Positions 23,882 to 34,869 of a DNA stretch of 64,000 nt are shown one piece after another (within the stretch, counting starts at the first letter, position 1; each line of letters starts with the position of its first letter). Below the pieces are notes generated by a model that was given only the letters and a program-made list of their open reading frames with translations, was not told the origin of the DNA and did no database searches. A program made the translations under genes and the position numbers. Source of the stretch: Selaginella tamariscina (taxonomy: Eukaryota > Streptophyta > Lycopodiopsida > Selaginellales > Selaginellaceae); NCBI GenBank assembly GCA_003024785.1, contig PUQB01000192.1, positions 318,751 through 382,750 on the forward strand, read 5' to 3'.

Positions 23882-24239
23882 GTTAGGGCATGAACTTGTC
23901 TAGGTCTACTAGGACAGGATCCTAAAGTCTACTGGGTTATCCTCGGGTTATCCTCTTGGGTTCAAGGATGGTCATTCTAAGGGACTTAGGTAGGACTCTA
24001 AGTCTTTTGCCTAATTGGGCCCCAGAGTTAGACTCTTAGGGTTATCTTGGAAGACTTAGCGTTGCTCACACATGATGATGATGTCAAATGGCCACTTGGC
24101 AGCCACGTGTTGCCACGTGTTGGCCCTTTGGGTTAAAACTGTGACACAACCGATATGAGGCTCTAGACGAACCTAACAGAATATCTATCTTATGGTCCAC
24201 AGTTTGACGTGGAGGTAACTTGGGTGGCAAGTCTTCTGG
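23882..24239. repeat. Duplicated junction: end of X LTR plus G' pol segment
   Basis: 23882-24146 repeats the last 245-265 bp of the X1 LTR (26268-26511), ending GTGACA. 24147-24239 then repeats the G' segment 26512-26604 that follows X1, including the target duplication, here CAACC. The piece is fused at 24239/24240 to the G' reverse transcriptase. A local duplication or an unequal exchange explains it; an assembly error is the main alternative. Confidence 0.75.
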
Positions 24240-24781
24240 CAACACCTTTCTTTAGGATATAACTGGTTCTCTCTCAACCTCTGAAACACTTTTTTCAAGT
24301 GTTCCACATATTCCTCAATTGTTGAACTGAAAACCAGAATGTCATCAATATACACCACTACAAACTTGTCTAAATAGTCTCTAAACACATCATCCATCAT
24401 TGTGCAAAAAGTTATTGGAGCATTGCACAACCTAAATGGCAAGACTAAAAACTCAAATGATTCATAATGCGTTTGAAAAATAGTCTTCTCAATGTTATTC
24501 TCTACTACCTGAATCTGATGGTACTCAGATCTCAAGTTTATTCTTGAAAAATACTTTGTTTTCGATAGCTTATCAAATAAGTCGTCCACTCATGGAAGAG
24601 GATACTTATTTTTTATAGTTATCGTGTTCAGTGCTCGATAGTCTACACACATTTGCATCATACCATCCTTTTTAATTACAAACAGGATCGATGCACCATA
24701 CGGCAATCGACTAGGTTGAATGTGTCCTCGACCAATTAGTTATTTCAGTTGTCTCTTCAATTCTATTAACTCTTGAAGATT
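24240..24781 (-). pseudogene. G' reverse transcriptase fragment
   Basis: The minus strand reads DDLFDKLSKTKYFSRINLRS, then [34 protein letters not shown] and the catalytic [11 protein letters not shown] (about 24330-24360). It is a Ty3 RT truncated at 24240 by the duplicated junction, with no RNase H or integrase following. The plus-strand relative G at 43.6-44.0 kb has the same segments. Confidence 0.85.
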
Positions 24782-24786
24782 CAACC

Positions 24787-26511
24787 TGTCATAGTTTTTA
24801 CTATGACTCGACCCTTTACTTTGGATGTTGACTGTTGTTACCTATTGTATTGTGTTGATAAGTCCTAGGTGTAGAAGAAACAGGTCCACTTAGTGCACTT
24901 GGATATTAGTGATGGTCTGGCTGGGTGTCATTAGGTATTTGTAAGAAACTCTAGGCGAAGCTAGCACTTCCATTTAGAAAATTCTTACCTTAGTTTTTCG
25001 TGTCCCAGTTAGGTTTTTGGGGGTTCGGTGAGTTCGGCAAGTTGGATATGGGTAGAAACACCCCTAGGGTTGACCTAACCCTAGGGTTGCCCTAACCCCA
25101 CGCCCTAAACCCCTCAGGTTAAGGTTTAGGGGTTAATGAGTCATTAATTAACTCACCAAGTATATTTCCTTTGGGAATGAGATTCCGTACCAGCCCACTT
25201 ATGTAAACAGGAAAACAGGGGGGGGGCTCTATCACATAAATAAGGTAGTATATAGGAGTGAGGGTTCCTGGGTTCATGACTGAGCTCGTTACTCTTCTCC
25301 CGGTGCAAGCTCTAGCTTGTGTCGTCAAGGCACAACCCTCTATTGTGCCGCCCTAATTTCCAGATGATAGGGTACGTCCCACCTTCGGGGTAGCTTACCC
25401 TTAATGTTGGTGAATCCGTGTTTGGGAGGTCTTGTTGGAATGCATGTTATAAGAGGTAGAGGTTGAGGCTTGTCTCCAGCCTCCTCCTTCACGTCAAGTT
25501 AAGTGTAGCACTCATGGCCAAGAAGGCACATTCGTGTCCTTGTCCCAACCGTGGGCGTGGGTCTTGTTTGACGGGTTCATATTACCCAATTCCTGAGGGT
25601 TCACTAAGGGGTTCTAAAGTTGGCATTTAGGAGCCACATTTGTGGCACTTGGTGCAACTCTTGAATCTAAGGGCTATGGCATGATAGCCCACATCGGGGA
25701 AGGCAGTGTCACATAGAGATGTGACACTGGGCTAAACGTCACACGATACAACGCTCGAGGCACGCCCTTTGGGGTTATGTCATGGGCTTGTCGCCAAGGG
25801 GTTGGATACTCTGACAAACAGCATGCTTGTGCTCACACTCGGGTTCTAAGCCTTGGGCATTTGCTCAAGGGAGGTTAGGTCTCGTAACTAGGTGTGCTTA
25901 GGCACACTTGGCTAGGGGAGTGTTCTCCTTGGAATCCAGGGGTTGAACAACCTAAGCTTGTTAGCAGGAGCCTTTTCGTGAAGCACTCGCAAGGTCATGT
26001 ACTTAGGGTTTTCCAAACCTAGCCTTAGGGAGTTTGCTTAGTAGAACACTCGTGTCCGCTATGGCACACACTGTGTCCTCACTAAGTACTAGCCCTAGGT
26101 CTAGGGTATGACTTGGCCACCCAAACCCTTAGGGGTTAGTCGTGGTTAGGGTACCCTTGTCGCCCTAAAGGGGTTGTACTCCCGGATGAGGGTGATTCCT
26201 CAAGGGGTAAGTGACGATGCCTTAGCTCTGTCACGGGGGTATGTGTGAGACACATCTCCTTTGTGGGGTTAGGGCATGAGCTTGTCTAGGTCTACTAGGA
26301 TAGGATCCTAAAGTCTACTCGGGTTATCCTTTGGGTTCCAGGGATGGTCATTCTAAGGGACTTAGGGTAGGACTCTAAGTCTTTTGCCTATTGGGCCCCA
26401 TAGTTAGACTCTTAGGTTATCTTGGAAGACTTAGCGTTGCTCACACAGGGTGATGACGCCGAATGGCCACTTGGCAGCCACGTGTTGGCCCTTTGGGTTA
26501 AAACTGTGACA
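24787..26511 (+). mobile_element. X1: solo LTR of the X family
   Basis: 1725 bp from TGTCATAGTTTTTA to TTAAAACTGTGACA, inserted in the G' pol gene. The 5-bp target duplication is CAACC (24782-24786) and CAATT (26512-26516). The duplicated copy of the right junction still has CAACC, so the second was mutated later. Inside, a run of nine G (25218-25226) is followed by CACATAAATAAGG, a TATA-like promoter. No internal region is present, which is the mark of LTR-LTR recombination. Confidence 0.85.
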
Positions 26512-28385
26512 CAATTGATATGGGGCTCTAGACAAACCTAACAGAATATCTATCCTATGGTCCACAGTTTGACGTGGAGGTAACTTGGGTGGCAAGTCTT
26601 CTGGAACACATGTTCAACACAGATTCTTGACCATCTCTTATCTTGATTTCATCAGTATCCAAAACCATTGTAAAAGATACACGTTCTCGATGTCTAACCA
26701 TCTTACACAACTGAGTTAAGTTAAGAACATAAGATTCCAATCCTTATCAGTTAGCGTTCCATCTTGAGTGTCATTTTTTTAATGTCCTCTTTGTTTGTTA
26801 CAAGCATGATTCGATTTATCTGGAACCCCTCATTTCAATTACATCTTTATGAAATCATTCCATACCCAACACAAAGTCAAACCCCGTCATATTCAAGACA
26901 ACTAAGTCTAGCTTAGCCTTCCAACTTTTGATTTGGATAGGAACTGCCTTGCTATATTATTAGTATTTTGAGAACCTTTGCTAAAATTGATTTTTATTTC
27001 ACACATCTTTATTACATCCAAATTCAATCAACGAGTTAGATTAGTCAATATGAAGTTGTAAGTTGCTCCAATATTGATCATCATTTAGACTCGGTCCCCT
27101 CGTATCCTTCCTGTCAAATATAGCAAAGGGTCAATTTTGTCTTGAATAACGAATAAGGCAGGTTGTGTCTGGCACAACATTACCTCTTCTGACTCATCTT
27201 TTGGATCTTCAAGTGTTTCTGGTTCAACAACTTTCTCTTTTACCATCGCCTTGAAATGACCTGATTGTTGTGAAGGTGCCTGACATTCTTTAGCAAAATG
27301 ACCAGGCTGGTTACAATTATGACATTTCAGAACCTCGCATGTGGATTGTGAAGGGGCAGACTTTGGAGCTGAGCCCTTGGCCTGCTGAGGTGGTGGTAAC
27401 GCTAATGATTTCCAAAATCTGATGGGTTTTGGAACTGCCGACATAGGGACTTACACTTCGAATTGATGGTGATTGATTTGGTAGTTTATCAAACCTTCTG
27501 AACCTAGACTTTGGAGGAAAACTCCTCGGTTTAGGTTTTGCTTCCTCCCCCTTATTGTACAAGTCCTCTAATTACATGCCATAAACAACCTTTTGAGTTG
27601 CCTCTTGACATTCTTGATAGCTTGTTAGCTTGTACCTTAGGATCTCCTTTCACGTCTTCTCATTCAAGCTGGCCATGAAGCAACTTCAAATTTCATCATT
27701 GCTCATTCGGACCAAACGCCATACACTTTCAAACCGATAAACATGGTCCACCAAGTTTCCCTAAACTCCTTGTTTACAAGTTACTAAATTAGCACACAAT
27801 CGCAACCCAAGGTCATCCAACATATATTGCTTTTTAATTTCCTTTTTCATGTGTGTCCAGCTTGTTTCGATATTCACGTTCATCTTAACTATTCACCACC
27901 AAGTCTTAGCTTCTTCTTTGAGAAACTGTTTGGCACATGCAACCTTTTTTGTCTTTCTCACAGAAGCAGCCTCGAAATAGCTTTCCATATCGTACAACCA
28001 GTCATCCAAAACTTTGTAATCCTTTGAACCCATAAAATTCGAAGGCTTGACCAATATGAACTTATTGGGACCTTCACTATCTACTTCCATAGAAGAATCT
28101 GATTCAGAGGAACCTGACTCTGAGTCATGCTTCTTCTTCTTTTTTGTGTGTTTGGTGGAACATCTAGTAATGTGGTAACCGCTGGAATACAATCAACAAC
28201 ATTACCAATTCGATCGGTCAACCCTAAAATATCCCCTCAAAGTTTGTTTAGGGCATCCATCATTATTTCCTGCCCTGCTGCCTAACTCTAGGGGGTCGAC
28301 CTGGATTGGCTTCATCCATCTCCTCATTTTGAGCCTTTTCGATAGCCCTCTTTGCCTCAAGCTCTAGTTGCTTTCTTTTGTTCAT
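26512..28385 (-). pseudogene. G' gag, protease and linker remnant
   Basis: In minus-strand order: gag start MNKRKQLELEAKRA (28385); capsid with KPSNFMGSKDYKVLDDWLYD and CAKQFLKEEAKTWW (about 27893-28050); Pro-rich tail with LALPPPQQAKGSAP; an intact zinc knuckle CHNCNQPGHFAKEC (27324-27283); then a protease remnant near 27050-27100 whose D-T-G has decayed; then the pol linker leading to the X1 insertion. Several frameshifts are present. The plus-strand copy G has the same order and confirms the boundaries. Confidence 0.85.
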
Positions 28386-28697
28386 TGTATTGAACCCTAA
28401 TTTCAACACTAAGAGAATATGCTTAAATATTCCCAACATGAAGTTGAAAACACCCTGCACAAGTTGTACACTCAAACACATCAGCTTGAACCAGTATAAG
28501 ACTTTCAGACATACCTAAATCTCACGCCGACTCACTGAGCAAGTATTCTCGAGAATTGATAACTTACATGATCAAACTCTCTGCGCAAAATACAGACATG
28601 TTAATCGAAAGTGATATAGTAGATCAAGAATTTAGAGTGATCTAAACATTGAAACACCTTATGACTTAAGGTAGTCCTACTAACTATAGAGAACTTG

Positions 28698-28709
28698 CTC
28701 TAATACTAA
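28698..28709 (-). promoter_or_regulatory. G' primer-binding site (initiator Met tRNA type, mutated)
   Basis: The minus strand reads TTAGTATTAGAGC next to the LTR. In G the same place is TTGGTATCAGAGC, the standard complement of the plant initiator-Met tRNA 3' end. Two substitutions here are consistent with decay. Confidence 0.8.
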
Positions 28710-28710
28710 T

Positions 28711-29612
28711 TGTTAGAGCTTTTATTTGGTGCCACGAAGGCGGCTTGCAAGATGCCGACCATGGAATCCCCTCTCTGAAAACCCATGAATCTGGTAAAGT
28801 AACCCATGTTAGGAACCCAACCCTTAGGAACTTAAACCCCTAGCTAACCTTGTGAATCAGGATATGCAGACCAGATGAGCTACATGTATCGTTCCTAGTT
28901 TAGCGTGGTTGAGGCGGTTGGAGTAAGGCTTCAACCACTAGTTCGGTAGAATGTGAACTCGAGCAATGCCTTTGAGCTTGTGAGTAGGTTTTCGGACCAA
29001 GGAATTTCCTTAGAAGTGATACCCAATCACAAAGATGAGATCTTGCCAACAATAAGGATAGTCTAACCCAAAGGTGGGACGTATCCCTGTCGTGTGGAAG
29101 TTAGGGTGGCACAACAAGGGTTGCACCTTGATGACACAAGCTTAGTTTGCATTGGTAGGAGGTTAACGAGCTTCTCTTTTGAACCCAAGAAGCCTCACTA
29201 CATACACTCTACCTGAATTATGTGACGAAGCCCCCCCCCCCTGTTTTCCTAAATGGGGCTGGCACGGAAATGCCAGCCCTTAATGAAAATGCATTACCTA
29301 ACCAAACCCTAAACCTAACCCCTAGGGGGGGGGTATTAGGGTGTGGGGTTAGGGAAACCCTAGGGGTGTCCCTAACCCTTTTTTGACAAGCTATATTTAA
29401 CAGAAAACCTATCTTGTAACGTTAAATCAGGGGAGAGTTTCTAAAGGTAAGTACTACCTTTGCCTAGAGTTTCTGAGGTACCTAGTGACAGTTAGTCGGA
29501 CTACCCTTAAACACCTAAGTGCACTAAGCATGGCTGTTTCTCCACACATCTTGGTAGGTAACAATAGTCAAACCCCAAAGTAAAGGGTTAAGTCATAGTA
29601 AAAACTATGACA
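28711..29612 (-). repeat. G' 5' LTR
   Basis: 902 bp. Minus-strand start TGTCATAGTTTTTA, end AGCTCTAACA. It contains a C11/G11 run (29231-29241) before a TATA-like CACATAATTC. It is inserted in an X-family LTR with flank AGAAC (29613-29617). The matching 3' LTR is absent because the left end of the element was lost. Confidence 0.88.
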
Positions 29613-31063
29613 AGAACACCCCTAGGTTGACATACCCACCCTAAAACCCCCATCCCCTCGGGTAGGGTTTAGGGGTAAGAATTATGTTTCATTGATAACT
29701 CATCTCATTTAGCTAAGGGACATGCATTCTGTGCCAACCCACTTATACATGTAGGAAAGGGGGGGGGGGCTCCGTCACATAAATAAGGTAGAGTATGTAA
29801 GAGTGAGGGTTCCTGGGTTCATGACTGAGTTTACTCTTTCGGTGCAAGTTCTAGCTTGTGTCGTTAAGGCACAACCCTTTGTTGTGCCCATCAACTTCCA
29901 GATAGTAGGGGTACGTCACCTTTCAGGTAGCCTACCTTAACGTTGGTGAATCCATGTTTAGGAGGTCTTGTGGTTTGCACGTTCCAAGGGGCAGAGGTTA
30001 AAGCTTGTCTCCAACCTCCTCTTCCACATCAAGCTATGTGTAGCACTCACGACCAAGCAAGGCACATTCATGTCCTTGTCCAACTGTGGGCGTGGGATCT
30101 TGTTTGATAGGTTCATGTTACCCAATTCTTGAAGGTTCACTAAGGGGTTCTAGAGTTGCATTTAGGAGCCACATTTGTGGCACTTGATGCAACTCTTGAA
30201 CCTAAGGGGCTATAGCATGATAGCCCACATCATGAAGGTAGTGTCACATGAAGATGTGACATTGGGCTAGATGTCACATGATACAATGCCCAAGGCATGC
30301 CTTTTGGGGTTGTGTATGGGTTTGTCACCAAGGGGTTGGATACTCTAGCAAACATGCATGCTTGTGCTTGCACTAGGATGTTAAGCTTTGGGCATTAGCT
30401 CAAGGGAGTTTAGGTCTTGTAACTAGGTGTGCTTTGGCACACTTAGGTAGAGGAGAGTTCTCTTTAGAATCCAGGGGTTGAACAACCTAGGCTTGTTAGC
30501 AAGAGGTCCTTTTGTGAGACACTTAAAAGGTCATGTACTTAGGGTTATCCAAACCTAGCCTTAGGGAGTTTACTTAGCATAACACTCATGGCCGCCTATG
30601 GCACACACTTGTGTCCTCATTAAGTACTAGCCCTAGGTCTAGGGTATGACTTAGCTACTCAAACCCTTAGGGGTTAGTCGTGGTTCAGGGTACCCCTTGT
30701 CGCCTTAAAGGGGTTGTACTCCCGAATGAGGGTGATTCCTCAAGGGGTAAGTGAAGATGCCTTAGCTCTGTCATGGGGGTATGTGTGAGACACATCTCTT
30801 ATGTGGGGTTAGGGCATGAGTCTGTCTAGGTTAATTAGGGCAGGATCATAAAGTCTACTTAGGTTATCCTCTAGGGTTCGGGAGATGGTTATTCTAGGGA
30901 CTTAGGGTAGGACTCTAGATCTTTTGCCTAATTGGGCATTTGAGTCAAACTCTTGGGGTCATCTTAGCAGACTTAGCGTTGCTCACATATGGTGATAACG
31001 CCGAATGGTCATTTGGCAACCACGTGTTGCCACGTGTTCGCCCTTTAGGTTAAAACTTTGACA
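29613..31063 (+). mobile_element. X2: X-family LTR, 5' part missing
   Basis: Matches X1 from about position 260 to its end (TTAAAACTTTGACA). The break coincides with the G' insertion, so the first 260 bp would have lain on the far side of G' and was lost with it. It carries G11 (29759-29769) then CACATAAATAAGG. Confidence 0.85.
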
Positions 31064-31298
31064 GCCTTAATTAATGCTATAAGTGACTATGCACCCATAT
31101 CTTTCTCGTCATAAGGTCATCCATGCTAGAGAAAAATTGCATGTTTTTCAAGAATAAAACGTTCCCTTTCTTGAATACATTAGCAACCCTACTCATAGAA
31201 TCACAAAAGTAGAAAAGATAGAATTTTTGTGTGATTAAAGGAATAATGGTAGGCAAGTTTATTAGTTCTTCCTTAAACTTCATAAATTACAAATTTTA
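31064..31298 (-). other. 3' flank or UTR of the PPR-DYW gene
   Basis: Similar in order to 62961-63188 downstream of the second PPR-DYW copy: shared CATATCTTTCT.GTCATAA, AAAATTGCATG, TTCTTGAATACAT and GGCAAGTTT. The duplication that made the two PPR loci therefore included this flank. Confidence 0.65.
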
Positions 31299-33961
31299 TC
31301 ACCAATAATCTCCACATGAACAATTACCATTTTCCATAACATGAAACAGATTCTCATTTCTTATCATTATAACTCTTCTAGAGAGCTTGGAAATCATCTT
31401 GATCAACCAATGACAATCCTTACACATCCTTATATTTTTAACAACTTTAATAACTTCTCCATGAGGTGTATTTAAGATGCCATAAACAACGGCATGCCTC
31501 TCGCTATGCCCACATAATACCTCTTTTTCCTTATCATTTAATATAGAATGACTCATACCATATGATTTAGCAACATATTCATGTTCTTTTATACTTTTAA
31601 GAAAATATTTCAATTTATCTTCAATATATGTAGGATTTTCCTCCCCAACCACAAATTTAACTATCCTTCCCAACCCATCCATAACATAAGCTTGCCCAAG
31701 TAATTTCCAAGCATCAGACTTCATTCTTGTTTCCAACACCCTTTCTTGCTCCTCCCACATCCCCTTACTACCATATATTTCAGCCATGAGTATATAAGCA
31801 GATGCCTTCTTTTGATCCAAATTCATTAAGGACTTAAAAGCCATCTTCCCTATCTCAACATTCTCCCATTTGCGACAAGCACCTAAGAGTGTCATCCAAG
31901 TTACTACATTGGGATCACAAGGCATTTTTTGTAATAAAGCAACAGCCTCATCAAGTTTATTTGTGCGACCCAAAAGATCAATCATGCATGTGTAATGCAT
32001 CACAGTAGGGGTGAGTCCATACTGTGTAGGCATTACCTCAAGATACTCCCATGCCTTTTTATCATACCTGCATGGCTACAACATCCAAGCATGCACAAAA
32101 ATGTAACAGCATTTGGTCGAAAATCTTGATCTTGCATTGCCTTAAAAAGGCTGAAGACAGAACCAATGTTTCCAAACCTACCATAACCTGTTAAGAGCGC
32201 ATTCCATGTTGATACATCCCTTGCTCGTGGATGCAAATTAAATACCTCACGAGCTTCTTCCATGCTTCCACATTTTGCATAGAAGTCTACCAAAGATGTT
32301 ACTACATGAGCATCAAATTCTTTTATTTCTGAATGGAACCTTCGTCCAATAGCCAAGGCCCCATTCAAACCACAGGCCTTGAGAGCAGCAACATATGTCA
32401 TGCAATTGGGTGCACATCTGCACTCCTCTTTCATTATGGAAAAGCAGTCCAGGGCAACAAGACCCTGTCCATCATCCGCATACCCCAGGATCAGAGCATT
32501 CCAGGACACCACGTCCAGCTCCTGGATACTGTCAAACACACTCCTAGCGTCTACCATGCTGCCGCACTTGGCATACATGTCTATAAGCGTGTTCTGCACG
32601 AACTGATTCATATGGCAACCAATCTCCATATGTATCTCTCTACCTCGTTCTAGACACATTTTCTTTCCAGTTTCATCTCCATCTGCTGCCAGTGACGTGC
32701 AGGCCTTGAGGGCAGCAAGATATGTCACAGAATCAGGTGCACATCTTCTCTCATCCTTCATCCTCGAAAACAAGTCCAGAGCAGCAAGACCTTGTGCACT
32801 CTCCGCATATCCCAGGATCACAGCATTCCAGGACACCACACACGGCTCCTTGATACTGTCAAACACGCTCCTAGCGTCGACCATGCTACCACACTTGGCA
32901 TACATGTCTATAAGCGTGTTCTGCACGAACTGATTCATATGGCAACCAATCTCCAGATGTATCTCTCTACCTCGTTCCAGACACCTTCTCTTTCCAATTT
33001 CATCTCCATCTGCTGCCAGTGACGTGCATGCCTTGAGGGCAGCAACATATGTCACGGAATCAGATGCACATCTTCTCTCATCCTTCATCCTCGAAAACAA
33101 GTCCAAGGCAGCAAGACCTTGTGCACTATCTGCATATCCCAGGATCACAGCATTCCAGGACACCACGTCCGGCTCCTGGATACTGTCAAACACGCTCCTA
33201 GCGTCTACCATGCTGCCACACTTGGCATACATGTCTATAAGCGTGTTCTGCACGAACTGATTCATATGGCAACCAATCTCCAAATGTATCTCTCTACCTC
33301 GTTCCAGACACCTTTTCTTTCCAGTTTCATCTCCATCTGCTGCCAGTGACGTGCAGGCCTTGAGGGCAGCAACATATGTCACGGAATCAGGTGCACATCT
33401 CCTCTCGTCCTTCATCCTCGAAAACAAGTCCAATGCAACAAGACCTTGTGCACTGTTCGCATATCCCAGGATCACAGCAGTCCAGGACACCACGCCCGGC
33501 TCCTGGATACTGTCAAACACTGTCCGAGCGTCTACCGTGCTGCCGCACTTGGTGTACATGTTGATGAGTGTTGCTGCAACATACATGTTCGACTCGTTCC
33601 CAGTTTCCACTACCTTTGCATGGGCTCGTTTCCCCTTCTGCAGGTCCTTTTTCCTGGTACAGGACCTTAAGTGATAAAAGAGATCATGGACGTGAATATT
33701 TCTGACTACTGACTGTTGCCGCTTCATTTTCCCCCTCCTTGTCAAGGCATCAACTGCTTGGAAGTTGTTGACCATCCATTCCAAGTAGCCATTATCAACC
33801 TGATTGACGTGCTTGCCTCTGTGCTTTCCAAAATCAAACACATCTCGCCGCATGGAGTACACTCGAAACGACCCATCAGTTCTCCAGGTACTGCCAATTC
33901 CCTCACATCGCACCTGTGGCCATGCAAAGTACCAATTATCGCGACTACTCCAGGTGCTCAT
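31299..33961 (-). CDS. PPR-DYW organelle RNA editing factor, one frameshift
   Basis: Predicted single-exon gene of about 886 codons, in two frames that meet at 32033-32075. The first (33961-32033, 642 aa) carries PPR repeats. The second (to the TGA at 31299-31301) carries the last PPRs, the E region and a DYW deaminase domain. DYW motifs are present: HSERHAVVYG (H-x-E), CKDCH, and the terminal CSCGDYW. The PG box is atypical (LGQAYVMD in place of PG-x-SW). Residues 40-70 (FGKHRGKH, GYLEWMVNNF) resemble an ExoX-like/DUF3820 fold rather than a PPR. Family role: sequence-specific editing in plastids or mitochondria. The frame break is one extra base at ATAAAAAGG, so the copy is either a recent pseudogene or a sequencing error. 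The start at 33961 is the first Met of the frame. Confidence 0.85.
32370..33350 (-). repeat. Three tandem 327-bp PPR modules
   Basis: Three head-to-tail units of 327 bp (about 33350-33024, 33023-32697, 32696-32370), each 109 codons and in frame. Each reads VTYVAALKACTSLAADGD, GREIHLEIGCHMNQFVQNTL, IDMYAKCGSMVDARSVFDSI, VVSWNAVILGYA and LDLFSRMKDERR. Two units differ by only a few residues. One unit corresponds to a P-L-S PPR triplet. Confidence 0.9.
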
Positions 33962-34800
33962 ACTATATTACTAGAGAGGATGCAAAAACTCTTCTCTCAG
34001 CCGTAGCGCAAGGGTAAGGCCGTCTACAGAACTAAGGGCAGGAGAGTCGTCTACGTCGACTTCTCAGGCTCCAACCCACAAGTTCTCGTGGCTGACCACA
34101 TGGACATCTTTGATGTCGACTGGGATACCTGGCTTATCATCGATGGTGCTGCAAGCTATGTGGAGAGTCCAGGACCAATTCTTCAGTGCGTGTCCGACAC
34201 TAAGGCCAATGATACGAGTTTACAAAGCAGGGAGTATACCTGTACATGGAAGCCTGGACGTTAGAGGACTACCGGAAGTGTGCAAATGCAGTTGGCTTAG
34301 ACATCACAGACATGCCAGCACATCTGCGTCATTCTTGTTCCTGCTTCTGTGTAAATGTGATGAACTTTTCAAGGTCGATACTGAAGCACAGCGGGACAAG
34401 TCAGATATTCCAGACGCTGCAGGGTTTAGAGGATGGAAGTTTGAGCAGTATGCACATAGCCGGGAAGGTCTTTTCAGGATGAAGGAGCTGAAGCAGAATG
34501 CTGGGGCTGAGCGGCAGGTGGAAATCAAGCCAGGCAAGGAAGGTGGCCACTGTACAACTCAACGACCAGCCTGCTCAACATTGGAGGTCAACCGTCAAGA
34601 ATTGGGACAAGCTCGGCCAGAATGAATATGTGCAGCGCCTTTCAGACTGGGGTTTCCGGTGTCAAAGATCACTATATGAATATTTTGAATGTGCATTACC
34701 CGGTGAAATGGGACGCCACCATTGAGGAGATTATGGAGCGGCTAACAAGTGGTGCAGGGGAGACGCGGTCCTTGAGTACAAAATGGTATCGACAGGTATA
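33945..34800 (+). pseudogene. Decayed coding sequence, possibly RHSP/Crinkler-type P-loop ATPase
   Basis: The plus strand has TPGAHTILLERMQKLFSQP, a stop, then AVYRTKGRRVVYVDFSGS, IFDVDWDTWLIIDGAA and, after a frame change, MEAWTLEDYRKCANAVGLD. The pattern P-loop remnant, then V-x-Y-V-D, then W-LIIDG, then an EAWT-LE-E/D-L block resembles the ATPase region of RHSP/Crinkler-like proteins. This is by eye only and weak. It overlaps the start of the PPR gene on the opposite strand by a few bases. Multiple stops mark it as a relic. Confidence 0.35.
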
Positions 34801-34869
34801 TGATGTTTCTTTATGGTTCTTTATAGTTTCTCATTGTTCTTTGTTTAAGTTGAGATCGGGTTGCGGTTG

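Noticed and set aside
24787-31063. Telomere-like words (CCCTAAACCC, TTTAGGG) in many places
   Set aside because: They occur as scattered single motifs inside the X and G LTR families and are copied with the LTRs; there is no tandem array.
32333-33674. Several plus-strand frames of 60-107 codons repeated every 327 bp
   Set aside because: They are antisense shadows of the tandem PPR modules; their repetition follows from the module duplication.
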